From: Flavobacteriaceae bacterium
GTDB taxonomy: Bacteria > Bacteroidota > Bacteroidia > Flavobacteriales > Flavobacteriaceae
NCBI GenBank assembly: GCA_947457255.1
Contig: CANGUZ010000001.1
Coordinates: forward strand, 1-64,000
Direction: 5' to 3'
Length of the DNA stretch: 64,000 bases
Numbering within the stretch: position 1 is the first letter of the stretch; each line of letters begins with the position of its first letter. The position numbers and the translations under genes were made by a program. This document shows positions 54,301 through 63,700 of the stretch, piece by piece. The notes under the pieces were generated by a model, which was not told where the DNA came from, searched no databases, and saw nothing but the letters and a program-made list of their open reading frames with translations.

Positions 54301-54803
54301 CCACCGTCTCCAACTGGTCTATCAATTGCAATATAATAGCTTTGCCCCGCAACTACAGTTATCCATCGAACATAGCCATTACCATCAGCGCCAGGACCAG
54401 TTTGTGTAAGTGTTGTGGCTCCACTCATTCCTGTATGATTATTACTCAAACCTGCTAAATTAGGATTGGTAGTTGCACAACGTATAGGACTTCCTAGATT
54501 AGAACAGTCTCTATTAGCTGCAAAAACCCAAAAATCATAATCTACTAAAATACTGGTATCATTTGGAACAATATCAAAACCTAAAGTCCCAGACTGAACA
54601 ATATTAATTTTTATCCATAATGAATTATGCTCAAATCCGCTACAACCTGCAATTTCTTGAGTATTACCAATTCCATTGGCATTTGAAACAAAATTTCCAT
54701 TGGCGCATACTATAATTGCATTAACACAATCATTAGGCTCACTTTGTGCAAAAATTGAATTTGCAAAAATTAACACTATAAATAACGTTAAATTCTTCTT
54801 CAT
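51345..54803 (-). CDS. T9SS type B secreted adhesin-like protein with Ig-like repeats
   Basis: A 1,152-aa exported protein. A signal peptide (MKKNLTLFIVLIFANSIFAQ) is followed by an N-terminal domain resembling a jelly-roll of surface proteins (about 25-185). Five tandem repeats of about 88 aa lie at about 280-730, each with ASIS...ICxG...FxGTPN...YxINxGxNQ...SISxT; a further beta-rich region follows. The C-terminus (last about 85 aa, FFTPNGDGINDTWNIVGL...GWDGTYNGQLLPSTDYWFIIEY) is a gliding-motility-associated/CHU_C type B sorting domain that directs T9SS export to the cell surface. The same repeat unit occurs once in the giant adhesin at 57.8-64 kb. Confidence 0.9.
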   Translation of the reverse strand: MKKNLTLFIVLIFANSIFAQSEPNDCVNAIIVCANGNFVSNANGIGNTQEIAGCSGFEHNSLWIKINIVQSGTLGFDIVPNDTSILVDYDFWVFAANRDCSNLGSPIRCATTNPNLAGLSNNHTGMSGATTLTQTGPGADGNGYVRWITVVAGQSYYIAIDRPVGDGGFELSWTGTATLNSGAFATPPSANTISDYKTCSNTPNVGIFDLNTVRNQINSDLTNNTITFHSKKEDAIDGVLPLSPILANTINPQNIYAKVTNNTTGCNNITDFDLVVFPVPTASISVSKSSICSGESVTVSFSGTPEASIDYTIDNGLIQSALLDSSGKFEITETPTANRIYELLSVKILDSGGNVICSQSTSIRDSKTVTFSVLPTASISGTTTICSGITTMITFNGTPNSIVVYTINGGSNQTVTIDGTGTTMINSPVLTINTVYTLISVTSSVSPFCSRTLTDQFSITVNPLPTASISSITPICIGSTSDITFKGIPNTTVTYSADFGPNATIRLDSSGTALLTTPVLNSDTTYRLISIATTGTLVCTQSLSDSAIVKVNPFPSASISAISPICAGTSTTINFTGTPNSIATYKINAGANQTLSLNALGSASITTPLINATTVYELISVNLLCTQSLNAIATVSVLNLPTVSISGTKTICFGASSIIDFDGTPNATAVYTINNGSNQIVNLNGVGKAQVNTGSLTSNTIYSLKSITSTGTPSCNQTLSGDAIVTIGSSTTITATPETQTICSGEDTNIVLSSNPSSALSWTVIESGVSGAVNGSGNTIVQKLSTTGNAQGTVTYSVALTSGCAGLPKIVTITVNPSPQVNGKIESNICSGQYTDIELLSNSSDISFEWTVESSNITGAKSGFGDINNQFLNTIGAESGIATYKIFPTANGCKGLEINRIVNVNALPKPVINNAVLCVNATTGIPSQNIILDTVLDNTLHNFEWFLNGQRILGATNNRYETDDAGIYEVIAKQTVSGCISLPDKAIIKESFPGLDLITTQSPTFSENATIFAQVIGGNGIYEYQIDDEPFQFSELFTNVAPGPHVITVRDTNGCTNLSKKVVIIGFPKFFTPNGDGINDTWNIVGLEKDSRTKIFIYDRYGKLIYNINTSRTGWDGTYNGQLLPSTDYWFIIEYFESGINKIFKSHFAMKR

Positions 54804-54836
54804 TTATTCCCTTATTTTATGCACAATAGCTAACCC

Positions 54837-54844
54837 CAAAATTA
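54837..54844 (-). promoter_or_regulatory. -7 box of the type B adhesin gene
   Basis: TAATTTTG on the minus strand, 34 bp upstream of the start. No clear -33 element, but it allows expression apart from the genes upstream. Confidence 0.45.
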
Positions 54845-54887
54845 ATGAGATTAGCTATAGATTTAAAACTTTTAAACGTATTTTAAT

Positions 54888-56759
54888 TTACTTTTTAACA
54901 ATAACAAATTCTGAACGCCTGTTTTGAGCATCTTCTGCTTCAGTACAATTTGCAAAACATTTTATTTTAGGTTCTGAACTCCCGAATCCTTTTCCTGATA
55001 TTCGTTTAGAATCTATCCCTTTTGACAATAAATATTGAACGGTTACTTGAGCACGTTGTTCAGAAAGTTTCAAATTGTAGGCTTCACTTCCTTTAAAATC
55101 GGTATGCGATTTTACAAAAATAACCATTGAAGGATTGTCATTCATTACTTTAATCAATTTATTTAACTCATCTGCACCCAAGGCAGTAATATTACTTTTA
55201 TCAAAATCAAAATATACTGGTTTTAATAGGACTTCACTATCTGTAATGATAATAACTGTCGGTTCTAATTGAGCTTTTACAATAACTTCTCCTGATTTTA
55301 CTTTTTGAATTGGATAGACAGCCGATTCAAAATTTTGGGCAGAGATTTGAAAAGAATATGCAGTTTCACAATCAATGTCATAGCTTACTTTACCCTCTGA
55401 ATTCGTTTCCTTAGTAGCAATTACATTTCCTTTGGTATCTAAAATTGATACTGATGCATTGGCCAAAGGCGCTCCCGTTTTTTGATTGGTTACTATTGCG
55501 ATAGCATTTGCTGCACATACTGCAATTGCAGAATAAATGGCGTCAGAACCACTTCTGTTAGAAGAAAAATAGCCAACATTAGCCAAATCATTATAACTGA
55601 ACGAAAAATCATCTTTTTCAGTATTTACCGGTTTGCCTATATTTTGAGGTTGACCAGATGTTTTTAAATCAACTTTAAAAATATCTAAACCACCTAAACC
55701 TTGTCTTCCAGAAGATGCAAAATACAAAACATTATCATCGGCAATAAAAGGAAAATTTTCTTTTCCTGCTGTATTGATACTTGTTCCTAAATTTTCAGGT
55801 TTACCATATGAGTTTCCGTCAACAGTAACTTTCCATATATCAGATTCGCCCAAACCTCCTGGCATATTAGACCCAAAATACAATGTTTTACCATCTTTAC
55901 TTAAACTCGGATTACTAACGGAATAACTTGTGCTATTAAAAGGTAATGCTTCAATCTGTGACCATTTGCCATCTACTTTGATCGCTTTGTACAATCCTTG
56001 CTGTCCTACTTTTATAGAATTAGCCTTGTTTCGTTTATATTGACTTTCACTATGACCATCTCTCGCAAAAAACATAGTATTTCCGTCACTACTTAGTGTT
56101 ACTGATCCATCATGGAAAGGAGTATTTAACTCATTTACGGCTGTAGCTTCTGACAAAGTTCCATCAGCATTTCGAGTAGATTGAAAAATATCAAGATACG
56201 GTTGATTGGTCCATTTATCTTTTTTCTTAGCTGTATTTCTAGTACTTACAAAATATAAAATATTTGCATTGTCTAAAACAGGTGCAAAATTACTTTGCCC
56301 TTCTCCTTTAATTATTGTTTCTGCAATATCAAACAATTTCGATTTGTTAGCTAAACTAGGAATATAATTTGGGTTAGCCTTGTGGGCTATAGCTCTACTA
56401 TCATTTGGCATTAAGCGAGAAAAAGAATCCATTTGTTTGTTGGCTTCTTGATATTTACCTAATGATTTTAAGGTTTGTGCATACCTAAAATAGGTTTCTG
56501 CAGTTGCATTTCCTTCTACAGCTTTTGCATACCATTTTGATGCTTCTTCAATATTAAATACATTATAATAACTATCTGCTAATTGAGTGTAAATATATTG
56601 GTCTGCTTTGTCAGTAGTTGCCAATTTCAAATAGGCATCTATGGCACTAACATATTGATAACTTTGGAATAGTTTATCTGCTTTTTCTGTAAACTTATTT
56701 TGAGCATAATTTGCAATAACAAGGAAAAGTAAGCTGAATGTGATATAATTTTTTTTCAT
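54888..56759 (-). CDS. OmpA-family protein with TPR and PD40 repeats
   Basis: A 623-aa envelope protein: signal peptide (YITFSLLFLVIANYAQ), a TPR region (about 20-130), a PD40/WD40-like beta-propeller (about 160-410, e.g. LSSDGNTMFFARDGHSE, LSKDGKTLYFGSNMPGGLGESDIWKV, LYFASSGRQGLGGLDIFKV), a carboxypeptidase-regulatory-like beta sandwich (about 415-490, TNQKTGAPLANASVSI) and a C-terminal OmpA domain (about 505-623, DFDKSNITALGADEL... HTDFKGSEAYNLKLSEQRAQVTVQYL). The last part binds peptidoglycan in related proteins. Gene order with PorP/SprF and T9SS adhesins is typical in Bacteroidota and suggests an accessory anchor for the secreted surface proteins. Confidence 0.92.
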   Translation of the reverse strand: MKKNYITFSLLFLVIANYAQNKFTEKADKLFQSYQYVSAIDAYLKLATTDKADQYIYTQLADSYYNVFNIEEASKWYAKAVEGNATAETYFRYAQTLKSLGKYQEANKQMDSFSRLMPNDSRAIAHKANPNYIPSLANKSKLFDIAETIIKGEGQSNFAPVLDNANILYFVSTRNTAKKKDKWTNQPYLDIFQSTRNADGTLSEATAVNELNTPFHDGSVTLSSDGNTMFFARDGHSESQYKRNKANSIKVGQQGLYKAIKVDGKWSQIEALPFNSTSYSVSNPSLSKDGKTLYFGSNMPGGLGESDIWKVTVDGNSYGKPENLGTSINTAGKENFPFIADDNVLYFASSGRQGLGGLDIFKVDLKTSGQPQNIGKPVNTEKDDFSFSYNDLANVGYFSSNRSGSDAIYSAIAVCAANAIAIVTNQKTGAPLANASVSILDTKGNVIATKETNSEGKVSYDIDCETAYSFQISAQNFESAVYPIQKVKSGEVIVKAQLEPTVIIITDSEVLLKPVYFDFDKSNITALGADELNKLIKVMNDNPSMVIFVKSHTDFKGSEAYNLKLSEQRAQVTVQYLLSKGIDSKRISGKGFGSSEPKIKCFANCTEAEDAQNRRSEFVIVKK

Positions 56760-56777
56760 TTTAATGGTTTCTTTTGG

Positions 56778-57722
56778 TTAGAAAAATCGAGGTGAAATGG
56801 AAACCTTTTTAACCATATTCAAATCAAATAATAACATGAATTCGTGAGAAGCAGGTGCTGTAAAGTTTATATCTGAAATGACACGATCATAAGCATAACC
56901 AACTTTAATACTTGGAGTAATTGCAAAATTAACCATAGCTCCAAAAGAATCATCAAGTCTATAAGTTAATCCAGCTTCAAAACGTTCAGAGAATAAAAAA
57001 TTAGAAGAAAGATCGAACGAAACAGGAGCATTTACTGATGATTTTATCATAGCAGAAGGTTTGTACTTCAAGTTATCAGACAATTGAAACACATAACCTC
57101 CAGTTAAAAAATAATGCAAGGCTTCACTTCCGAACTGAATTTGATTACCGTTTTGACTTACATCTAAATAATCATTCTTTATCATATTAGGTAAAGAAAA
57201 CGCCACATAATATTTCTGAGTATAATAAAATAATCCTGTTCCTAAATTAAAAAAAGTACTATTAGTATTTTCGCTAAACGAAATATCACCAGGTTGTCTT
57301 ACAAATCCGTTTCCTATTTCTGAAAGCAATCCAACTTTATGAATAGTAGCACCCGCTTTTAACCCTAATGCCAAACGGTGTTCTCCTCCTAAATTTAAAG
57401 TATAAGAAAAATCTCCATATACATTATTCTCTTCTATTGGTCCTATTTTATCTGAAATAACTGATAATCCTAATCCAACATTTTTACCTACTGGACTATG
57501 AATAGATAAAGTTGCTGTTTTGGGTGCACCTTGAAGTCCAACCCATTGTTGCCTGTAGAGAATTCCACCTGAAATGCTCTCTTTAGAGCCAGCATAAGCA
57601 GGATTTATCACATTCATATTATACATGTATTGCGTATAATGAGGGTCTTGTTGCCCTTGAACATTCAAAACTAACAGAAGAAATAGCACTGATAATAAAT
57701 ATTTTTTTTTCATTTTTTTCAT
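56778..57722 (-). CDS. PorP/SprF family T9SS membrane protein
   Basis: A 314-aa outer-membrane beta-barrel protein of the PorP/SprF family. It starts with a signal peptide (YLLSVLFLLLVLNVQGQ), followed immediately by DPHYTQYMYNMNVINPAYAG, the family signature, and GGILYRQQWVGLQGAPKTATLSIHSPVG. The remaining segments alternate amphipathic strands. SprF is needed for secretion of the adhesin SprB, and type B substrates are typically paired with a PorP/SprF-like protein. It sits directly downstream of the giant adhesin gene and upstream of the OmpA protein, all on the minus strand. Confidence 0.94.
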   Translation of the reverse strand: MKKMKKKYLLSVLFLLLVLNVQGQQDPHYTQYMYNMNVINPAYAGSKESISGGILYRQQWVGLQGAPKTATLSIHSPVGKNVGLGLSVISDKIGPIEENNVYGDFSYTLNLGGEHRLALGLKAGATIHKVGLLSEIGNGFVRQPGDISFSENTNSTFFNLGTGLFYYTQKYYVAFSLPNMIKNDYLDVSQNGNQIQFGSEALHYFLTGGYVFQLSDNLKYKPSAMIKSSVNAPVSFDLSSNFLFSERFEAGLTYRLDDSFGAMVNFAITPSIKVGYAYDRVISDINFTAPASHEFMLLFDLNMVKKVSISPRFF

Positions 57723-57727
57723 TAGAT

Positions 57728-57764
57728 TAAAGTCTGTTTAGTTACAATAGCCAAACAGACTTAT
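57728..57764 (-). terminator. Hairpin between the giant adhesin and PorP/SprF genes
   Basis: AAGTCTGTTT (57730-57739) and AAACAGACTT (57753-57762) form a perfect ten-base stem in the short gap. The following T tract is weak, so it may only attenuate transcription into the PorP gene. Confidence 0.5.
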
Positions 57765-57776
57765 TATAATTTCTAG

Positions 57777-60700
57777 TTAATTTTGTCTGTTAATGTATAC
57801 CCAACCTGTCTGTGGATCGCCACTGCTGTATTGAATACTATAAAAATAAGTTCCGTCAGGTAGTTCATCATTATCATCTGATTGTCCTTTCCATTGGTTA
57901 GTATAATTTCCTTTAAAATTGAAAACCTTTGCACCATAACGATTATAAATAATCAATTCTCGGACTCCATATCCTGTTAAATCGAAAGTATCATTTGAAT
58001 CGTCATTATTAGGAGAAATACCTCTTGGAATTAATTTACAAGGATTGTTTTCTACAATAAAACTCTTTTCGACAGTACAACCATCTTTAGTAACAGAAGC
58101 ACTAATATTTAATGGAAGACTTAATGATTGGTTATCAGCCAAATAATCATCAATATTAAATGTTGCATTCGTTGAACCAACAATAGGAGTACTTCCATTC
58201 TTCCAAACATAATTTACTCCTTCTGTACTAAGTTTAACTTCTAGTACCAATTCTTGATCTGTACAAGTTTTTTCTACATCAAAATCAGTAGCCCTTGAAA
58301 TTACTGTAGTAAAACTACTATCGCCTCCTGTATTACAAGATGCCACATCTGCCAAAACTTCATACTTAATTACATAAGAACCAGGGGTGCTTGCTGCAAC
58401 ATTTATTTCTCCGGTAGAACCATTAATAACTAATCCTGTAGTCGAACTAAAAGAACCTCCTTGAGAAAATCCTGATGACTTCACTGGAAGAGCATTTACA
58501 GCGTTAGTACAATAACCAGCATTATAACTAAATGAAGTTACTGGAGTAATTGCAGATTTTAAAATAACATCAGCAGAAAAGGTTGCACCCGCAACACAAG
58601 AAGTGTTGTTAGCTCCTAAAGTATACACAACTTGATAGGTTCCTGCAGTAGCATTAATCAAATTAATTGCTCCGTTTGTTGCATTAACCTTCAAAATAGA
58701 AGAACTAAATTCACCACCGATTGCAAAATTATTAGATAATACCGGCAACGGGCTACCTGCTCCATTTACACAAGTTGCATCATAACTAAATACAACATTT
58801 GGAGTTGTAGATGGTGTAACCGTAATTATTGCAGACCCTGTTTGATTTTGACTACATGACGGCGAAGAGGCAACACTCACTAAATTATAAGTAGTATTAC
58901 CGTTTAATACTGGAGTGGTTACAGTTGCTTTACCGTCAACAAGTGTTACTGTTTGATTGGCTCCGTTACCAATAGTATAGGTTGCAATTGCATTTGGTGT
59001 ACCATTAAAAGTAATAGCAGCTGTGGTGCCAGAACATATAGTAGTTGAGCCAGAAATAGTTGCTGTTGGCAGAGCCTTAACCTCAACGTTAATGGCTACT
59101 CGAGGTCCTTGGCAACCTTGTTCGTTAACTAAACTTACATAATAAACTGAAGTCGCTTCAATAGAAGTATCAGGTGTTGGTGCATTTGTGCTTCCTGAAC
59201 CTCCTGAAGGTTGTGTAAACAAAAGTAAGGTATATCCAACAGGTGCAGTAGCGTTAACTGGAGTAGCGGTTTGATTTACACAATACGATACTGGAGTTAC
59301 AACTACAGGAACTTCATTTATTTTTTGGTAGGTAATTACTACTGAATTTTCGCAATACCTTGTTTTCCAATAAAACGTATACTCACCCGCTTCAGTAAAG
59401 CCAGTTATAGTTGAACTTTTACTGTTTGCATTAGTTATAGTTGTTACAGAAGGATTTTTATCATCTGCTGACCAAACTCCCACTCCTTCCGCTTCTAATG
59501 CAATAGAAGTTTGGCTACAAGTTAAAGTAGTTGGTAAGGTTTTAATTTTATTATTAGCAATAAAATTAGCCGCATCTAATAGAGTTCCTATTTTATTTTC
59601 TTTAGTTCTAAATATAAATCGAGTTACATTTTGTCCAACTGGAACATTATAATTTCCATTAACAAACGACCAACCTAAACCTACTGCTGGTTCTTCTCTT
59701 ACCAATACAAAAGGTCCTTGTGGTGGTCCTGCATACAATTGAATTACATTTCCATCAGATCGAGTGGCATGAGCAAAACTATAATCTATTACAGTAGTTT
59801 CAGAAGTGTCAAACTCTTTATACAATCCTTTAATATTAGGATCTGAAGCATCCCAATCCTCCTCAGGATCCGATAATAATTGAATGCATTGTCCGCCTGA
59901 ATAAGGAACAAAATTGATTGAATTTAAAGCTTCAGAAAAGAAAATCTCTTCCCAAGTATTAACATTTACTCTCCATCCCGGTACTACATACTGAGTAGAA
60001 ATTGTAGTTACACCTGTAACATCTTGCATAGGTGGATGTTCAAAATCATAATTTGCAGCATTGAATAAACATAAATCAGAAGGGGTTTTTACACAAACAT
60101 TAAAAAGTCTTGTACTCGGTATTAAGCTATTCAAAGTCAATCGAACCTTATAGTTTTGACCAATAACTAACTCTGATGAATACATGGCAACAATGACATT
60201 ATTAGTACTACAAGCTGTTTCTTTTAGACTTCCATCCGATTCAACTTGATATAACGTCATAATCATATTTGGATAAGGTTCGTCTCCTGAATCCTTGAAG
60301 AAATTTCCTGTAAATCCGTTTGCTTCTATAAAATGAATTTTAGAAGTGGCTTTAAATTCAAACCAAATATCGCCACCATTAACTCCTGGTCCAGAATTAC
60401 CTGAACATGACATAGGTTCTGCTGAAGGAGTTGATCCTACAAAAGTTACATTACTAGCATATACGTTACATTCTTCATTAGGATTTACTTGCAATAGATT
60501 TGCATTTGATGAATCATCGTTTCTTACAAATACTTTAGGTCCTGACCAAAAACTTTTATCAGTAGCGCTACAAATAGAACGAACAAAATACTCATATGTA
60601 GTCGTGGTTCGCGAATTAAAATCAGAGTCTTGTGGAATGTAAGATGGAGAATTAACAACAATTCCAGACTGCGGAAGCGTTCCATTGCCTACAGGCTGAA

Positions 60701-63700
60701 CAAAAACTTCCCATTGTGTTTCTGTACCACCAGCTGTCCAGTTGAATACCGATTTATTACTTACAGTTACATTTGTTGGTTGCGGACATGTTATTGGTCC
60801 ACAAATAGGAACTCCTGTATATAAAGTTGTTCTTGGTTTTCCAAGCCCAAGTGGTCCTGTCCATACTATCTCACCAAGTGCATTCTTAATGATAACTTGA
60901 GCGCCTGGATATTGATCAGGAGCCGTACCTATAGAATCCCAGAATAAAGAATATTCTACTCCTGAACATAGAAAAATGGTATAATCTGTAGGAGGAGGAA
61001 TCTCTCCAAAAGGTCCTGTTGGAAATTCTAACGTTTGTATTTTAGTTCCATTTTGAATCACATCAATTCCGCCACCGACACCAAAAGAATTATCATTTGA
61101 TAAAGAAATGGTATACTCACATAGATTCTCAAAACTACACTTCGTATTAAAGGCAAAAGGACCAACCCATTCGCTTTGAACTGATGCACCACAAACAGAA
61201 CGAACATAATATTGGTATTTAGTTGCAGGAGTTAATCCAGTAACTGTAAATGGATTTTTATTAGCAGCAAATAAATATTCTGGCAAAGTGTTTCCTACGG
61301 GTGCAGAAGTACCAAAAGGCTGTACAGAAATTTCCCATGCTGTTTCAGTTCCGTTTACATCCCAACCTATTTTAACACCAGTATCAACAATATCTTTAGC
61401 AACTAAATTTGATGGCGGTGCACATTCAGGAATGTCCTCAACAATAAAATTATCTATAAATAACAATTGTCCTTTATAAAAATTTGTACTTGGATAAAAT
61501 GGTATTTGAAAAGCTACATTTACATCTCCTGTAACTCCTGAAGGAAAATTAATTATTTTTTCCTTTACTGTCATGTTATTAATTACTTCACTTGTAAAAC
61601 CTATTTTTTGTCCTGCTTCCCATGTTGCAAATGCATTGGCTGCAAGAGTTATGGTCAAGTTTAAAGCATCAATAGCTATAATTGGTGTGCCATTTTGAAA
61701 ACCAGGAGTTTCAACTAAATCTCCTATTTTAACTCCTTGTAATGTAGCCACTGATACTATTGGAGAACCCTCTGTTACTCCTGTATTTGTTGTAGTGGTG
61801 TAAACTGAATTCTCATACAAAGTGGTTGTAAATTGATTTAATTCGATACCGTTGGTTGAGAGTTTAATTTTTAAATCCTCTGTAAAAAAACTATCCTTTA
61901 CCCTATATGAATACCGTAATCTTTGATTGGCTTTGATTGTAATTGTTGGAGAAATCATCCAGTCATCATTATCGCCGTTATTTCCTGAAAATATCCCCGC
62001 CATTTGATTGCCTTCGATGGGCTGAACCGTTACATTTAAATTCCAAGTTGTTTTACCGTCATTGTTATTATTTACAATTCTCCAACAATCTTCAGACGCA
62101 GAACTTGTATCGAAAGTTTCTTTATAAGGTGTCGTAAATGAGGTACATAAGGTTCTAAAAGCAATTGGACCAATCCATTCACTAGTACTGCTGCCACATG
62201 AAGCTCTTACATAAACTTCATACTCCGTGTTAGGAAGCAAGTTATTTGGTACATAACTTGTCGTATTTACCTGAATTCCTGAACCAGTTGGAATTCCTCC
62301 ACCAGCAGGCTGAATAACTACATCCCATTTATCTTCCTGGTATCCTTTTAACCAAGAAATAGAAGCTGAACTTTGAGTAATATTCTTAACTGACAAATCT
62401 GTTGGAATTGGGCAAGCTGGAATATCTTCGATACTAACATCATCAATTTGCAAAATAGTTGTCCCTCCTGCTACAGAAAATTCAGGTGGAACTCTAAAAG
62501 CAATATATACAGGACTATTAGCTGTAAAATACAACGTCTTTTCTAGAAAGGAAATGTTATTAAATTCAAATAACGGTCCTAAAACTGTAAAACTTGCTGG
62601 GTCATTATCGGTAGTTGAAATTAGCACTTCAACACCAAATCTAGGTTTTCCACCAAAAAAGGAAGCTGCAGAACGGTATTTAAACTTTAATGCTTTACTA
62701 CCTGTAACGTTAATAGGAGGAGAAATTAACCAATCATCATAACTTGAAGTAGGAAAAAAGAATCCAGCACTTTGAATGGATGGATATTCTTCATTCATAA
62801 CCCATTTAGCATCGTCACCATTTACATTATTTATTGTCCAACAAAATTTCTTTGTGTCTGGATCTACATCATTAAAACTTTCTTTAAATGGTAAATCAAA
62901 AGAAGCACAAAGTGTTGTAAAATTAAATGGTCCAACCCAATTACTATTTAAAGTTGACGAACAATGCGCACGAACGTAATATTCGTATCGTGTCGCTGGT
63001 ATTAAATCGATAACTGTAAATGGATTTGAAGTTGCTAGAACTCCATTACCTGTAGGCAAGCCTGTTCCTATAGTTTGAACAGCAACATCCCATTGTGTTT
63101 CGGCATCACCTTTTTCCCAAGACAATTCAGCAGTTGTTGTTGTAATAGCAGCAGCAGTTGGAGCTATCGGCTCCGAGCAAGCGGGTTTGTCTTCGATATA
63201 TACATCATCAATATTTAATCTAAAAGCTGTTTCTCTAGTATCTGGACTAACATAAAAAGCAATATTAACATTACCAGTAATAGTTTCAGGAATATTAACA
63301 ATTTTTTCTACATATTCAAACCTCGTATCGTAAACATTTGTAGGCAACAATATAGTAGTGAAATCATCTTTTCCTATGCCTGTAGTTGACAAAACCACAG
63401 AAAATACACTGCCTTCGCCTGAAGTTCTATATTTGAAACGAATTCGTTTTCCAAGACCTGATAAATTAATTTGTGGCGATACAAACAAGTCATTGTTATT
63501 TCCGTTAGTTTCTCCAGTTGCGATAGAAGGCTCTCCTTCTAATCTATAACTCCAAACTTTTCCATCCTTATTATTATCAATACTATACCAACAAGGCACC
63601 GGAGTATCAGTAGTACCAGTATTAAAATCTTCAAAATAAGGAGTAGAGAACACATTACATTGCGTTGTAAAACGATAGGCATCGCTCCAATCTGTAAATC

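Noticed and set aside
51345..54803. CRISPR-like periodicity in the adhesin gene
   Set aside because: The periodicity is in the encoded 88-residue repeats, with diverged DNA, no 25-40 bp direct repeats with unique spacers and no cas genes.
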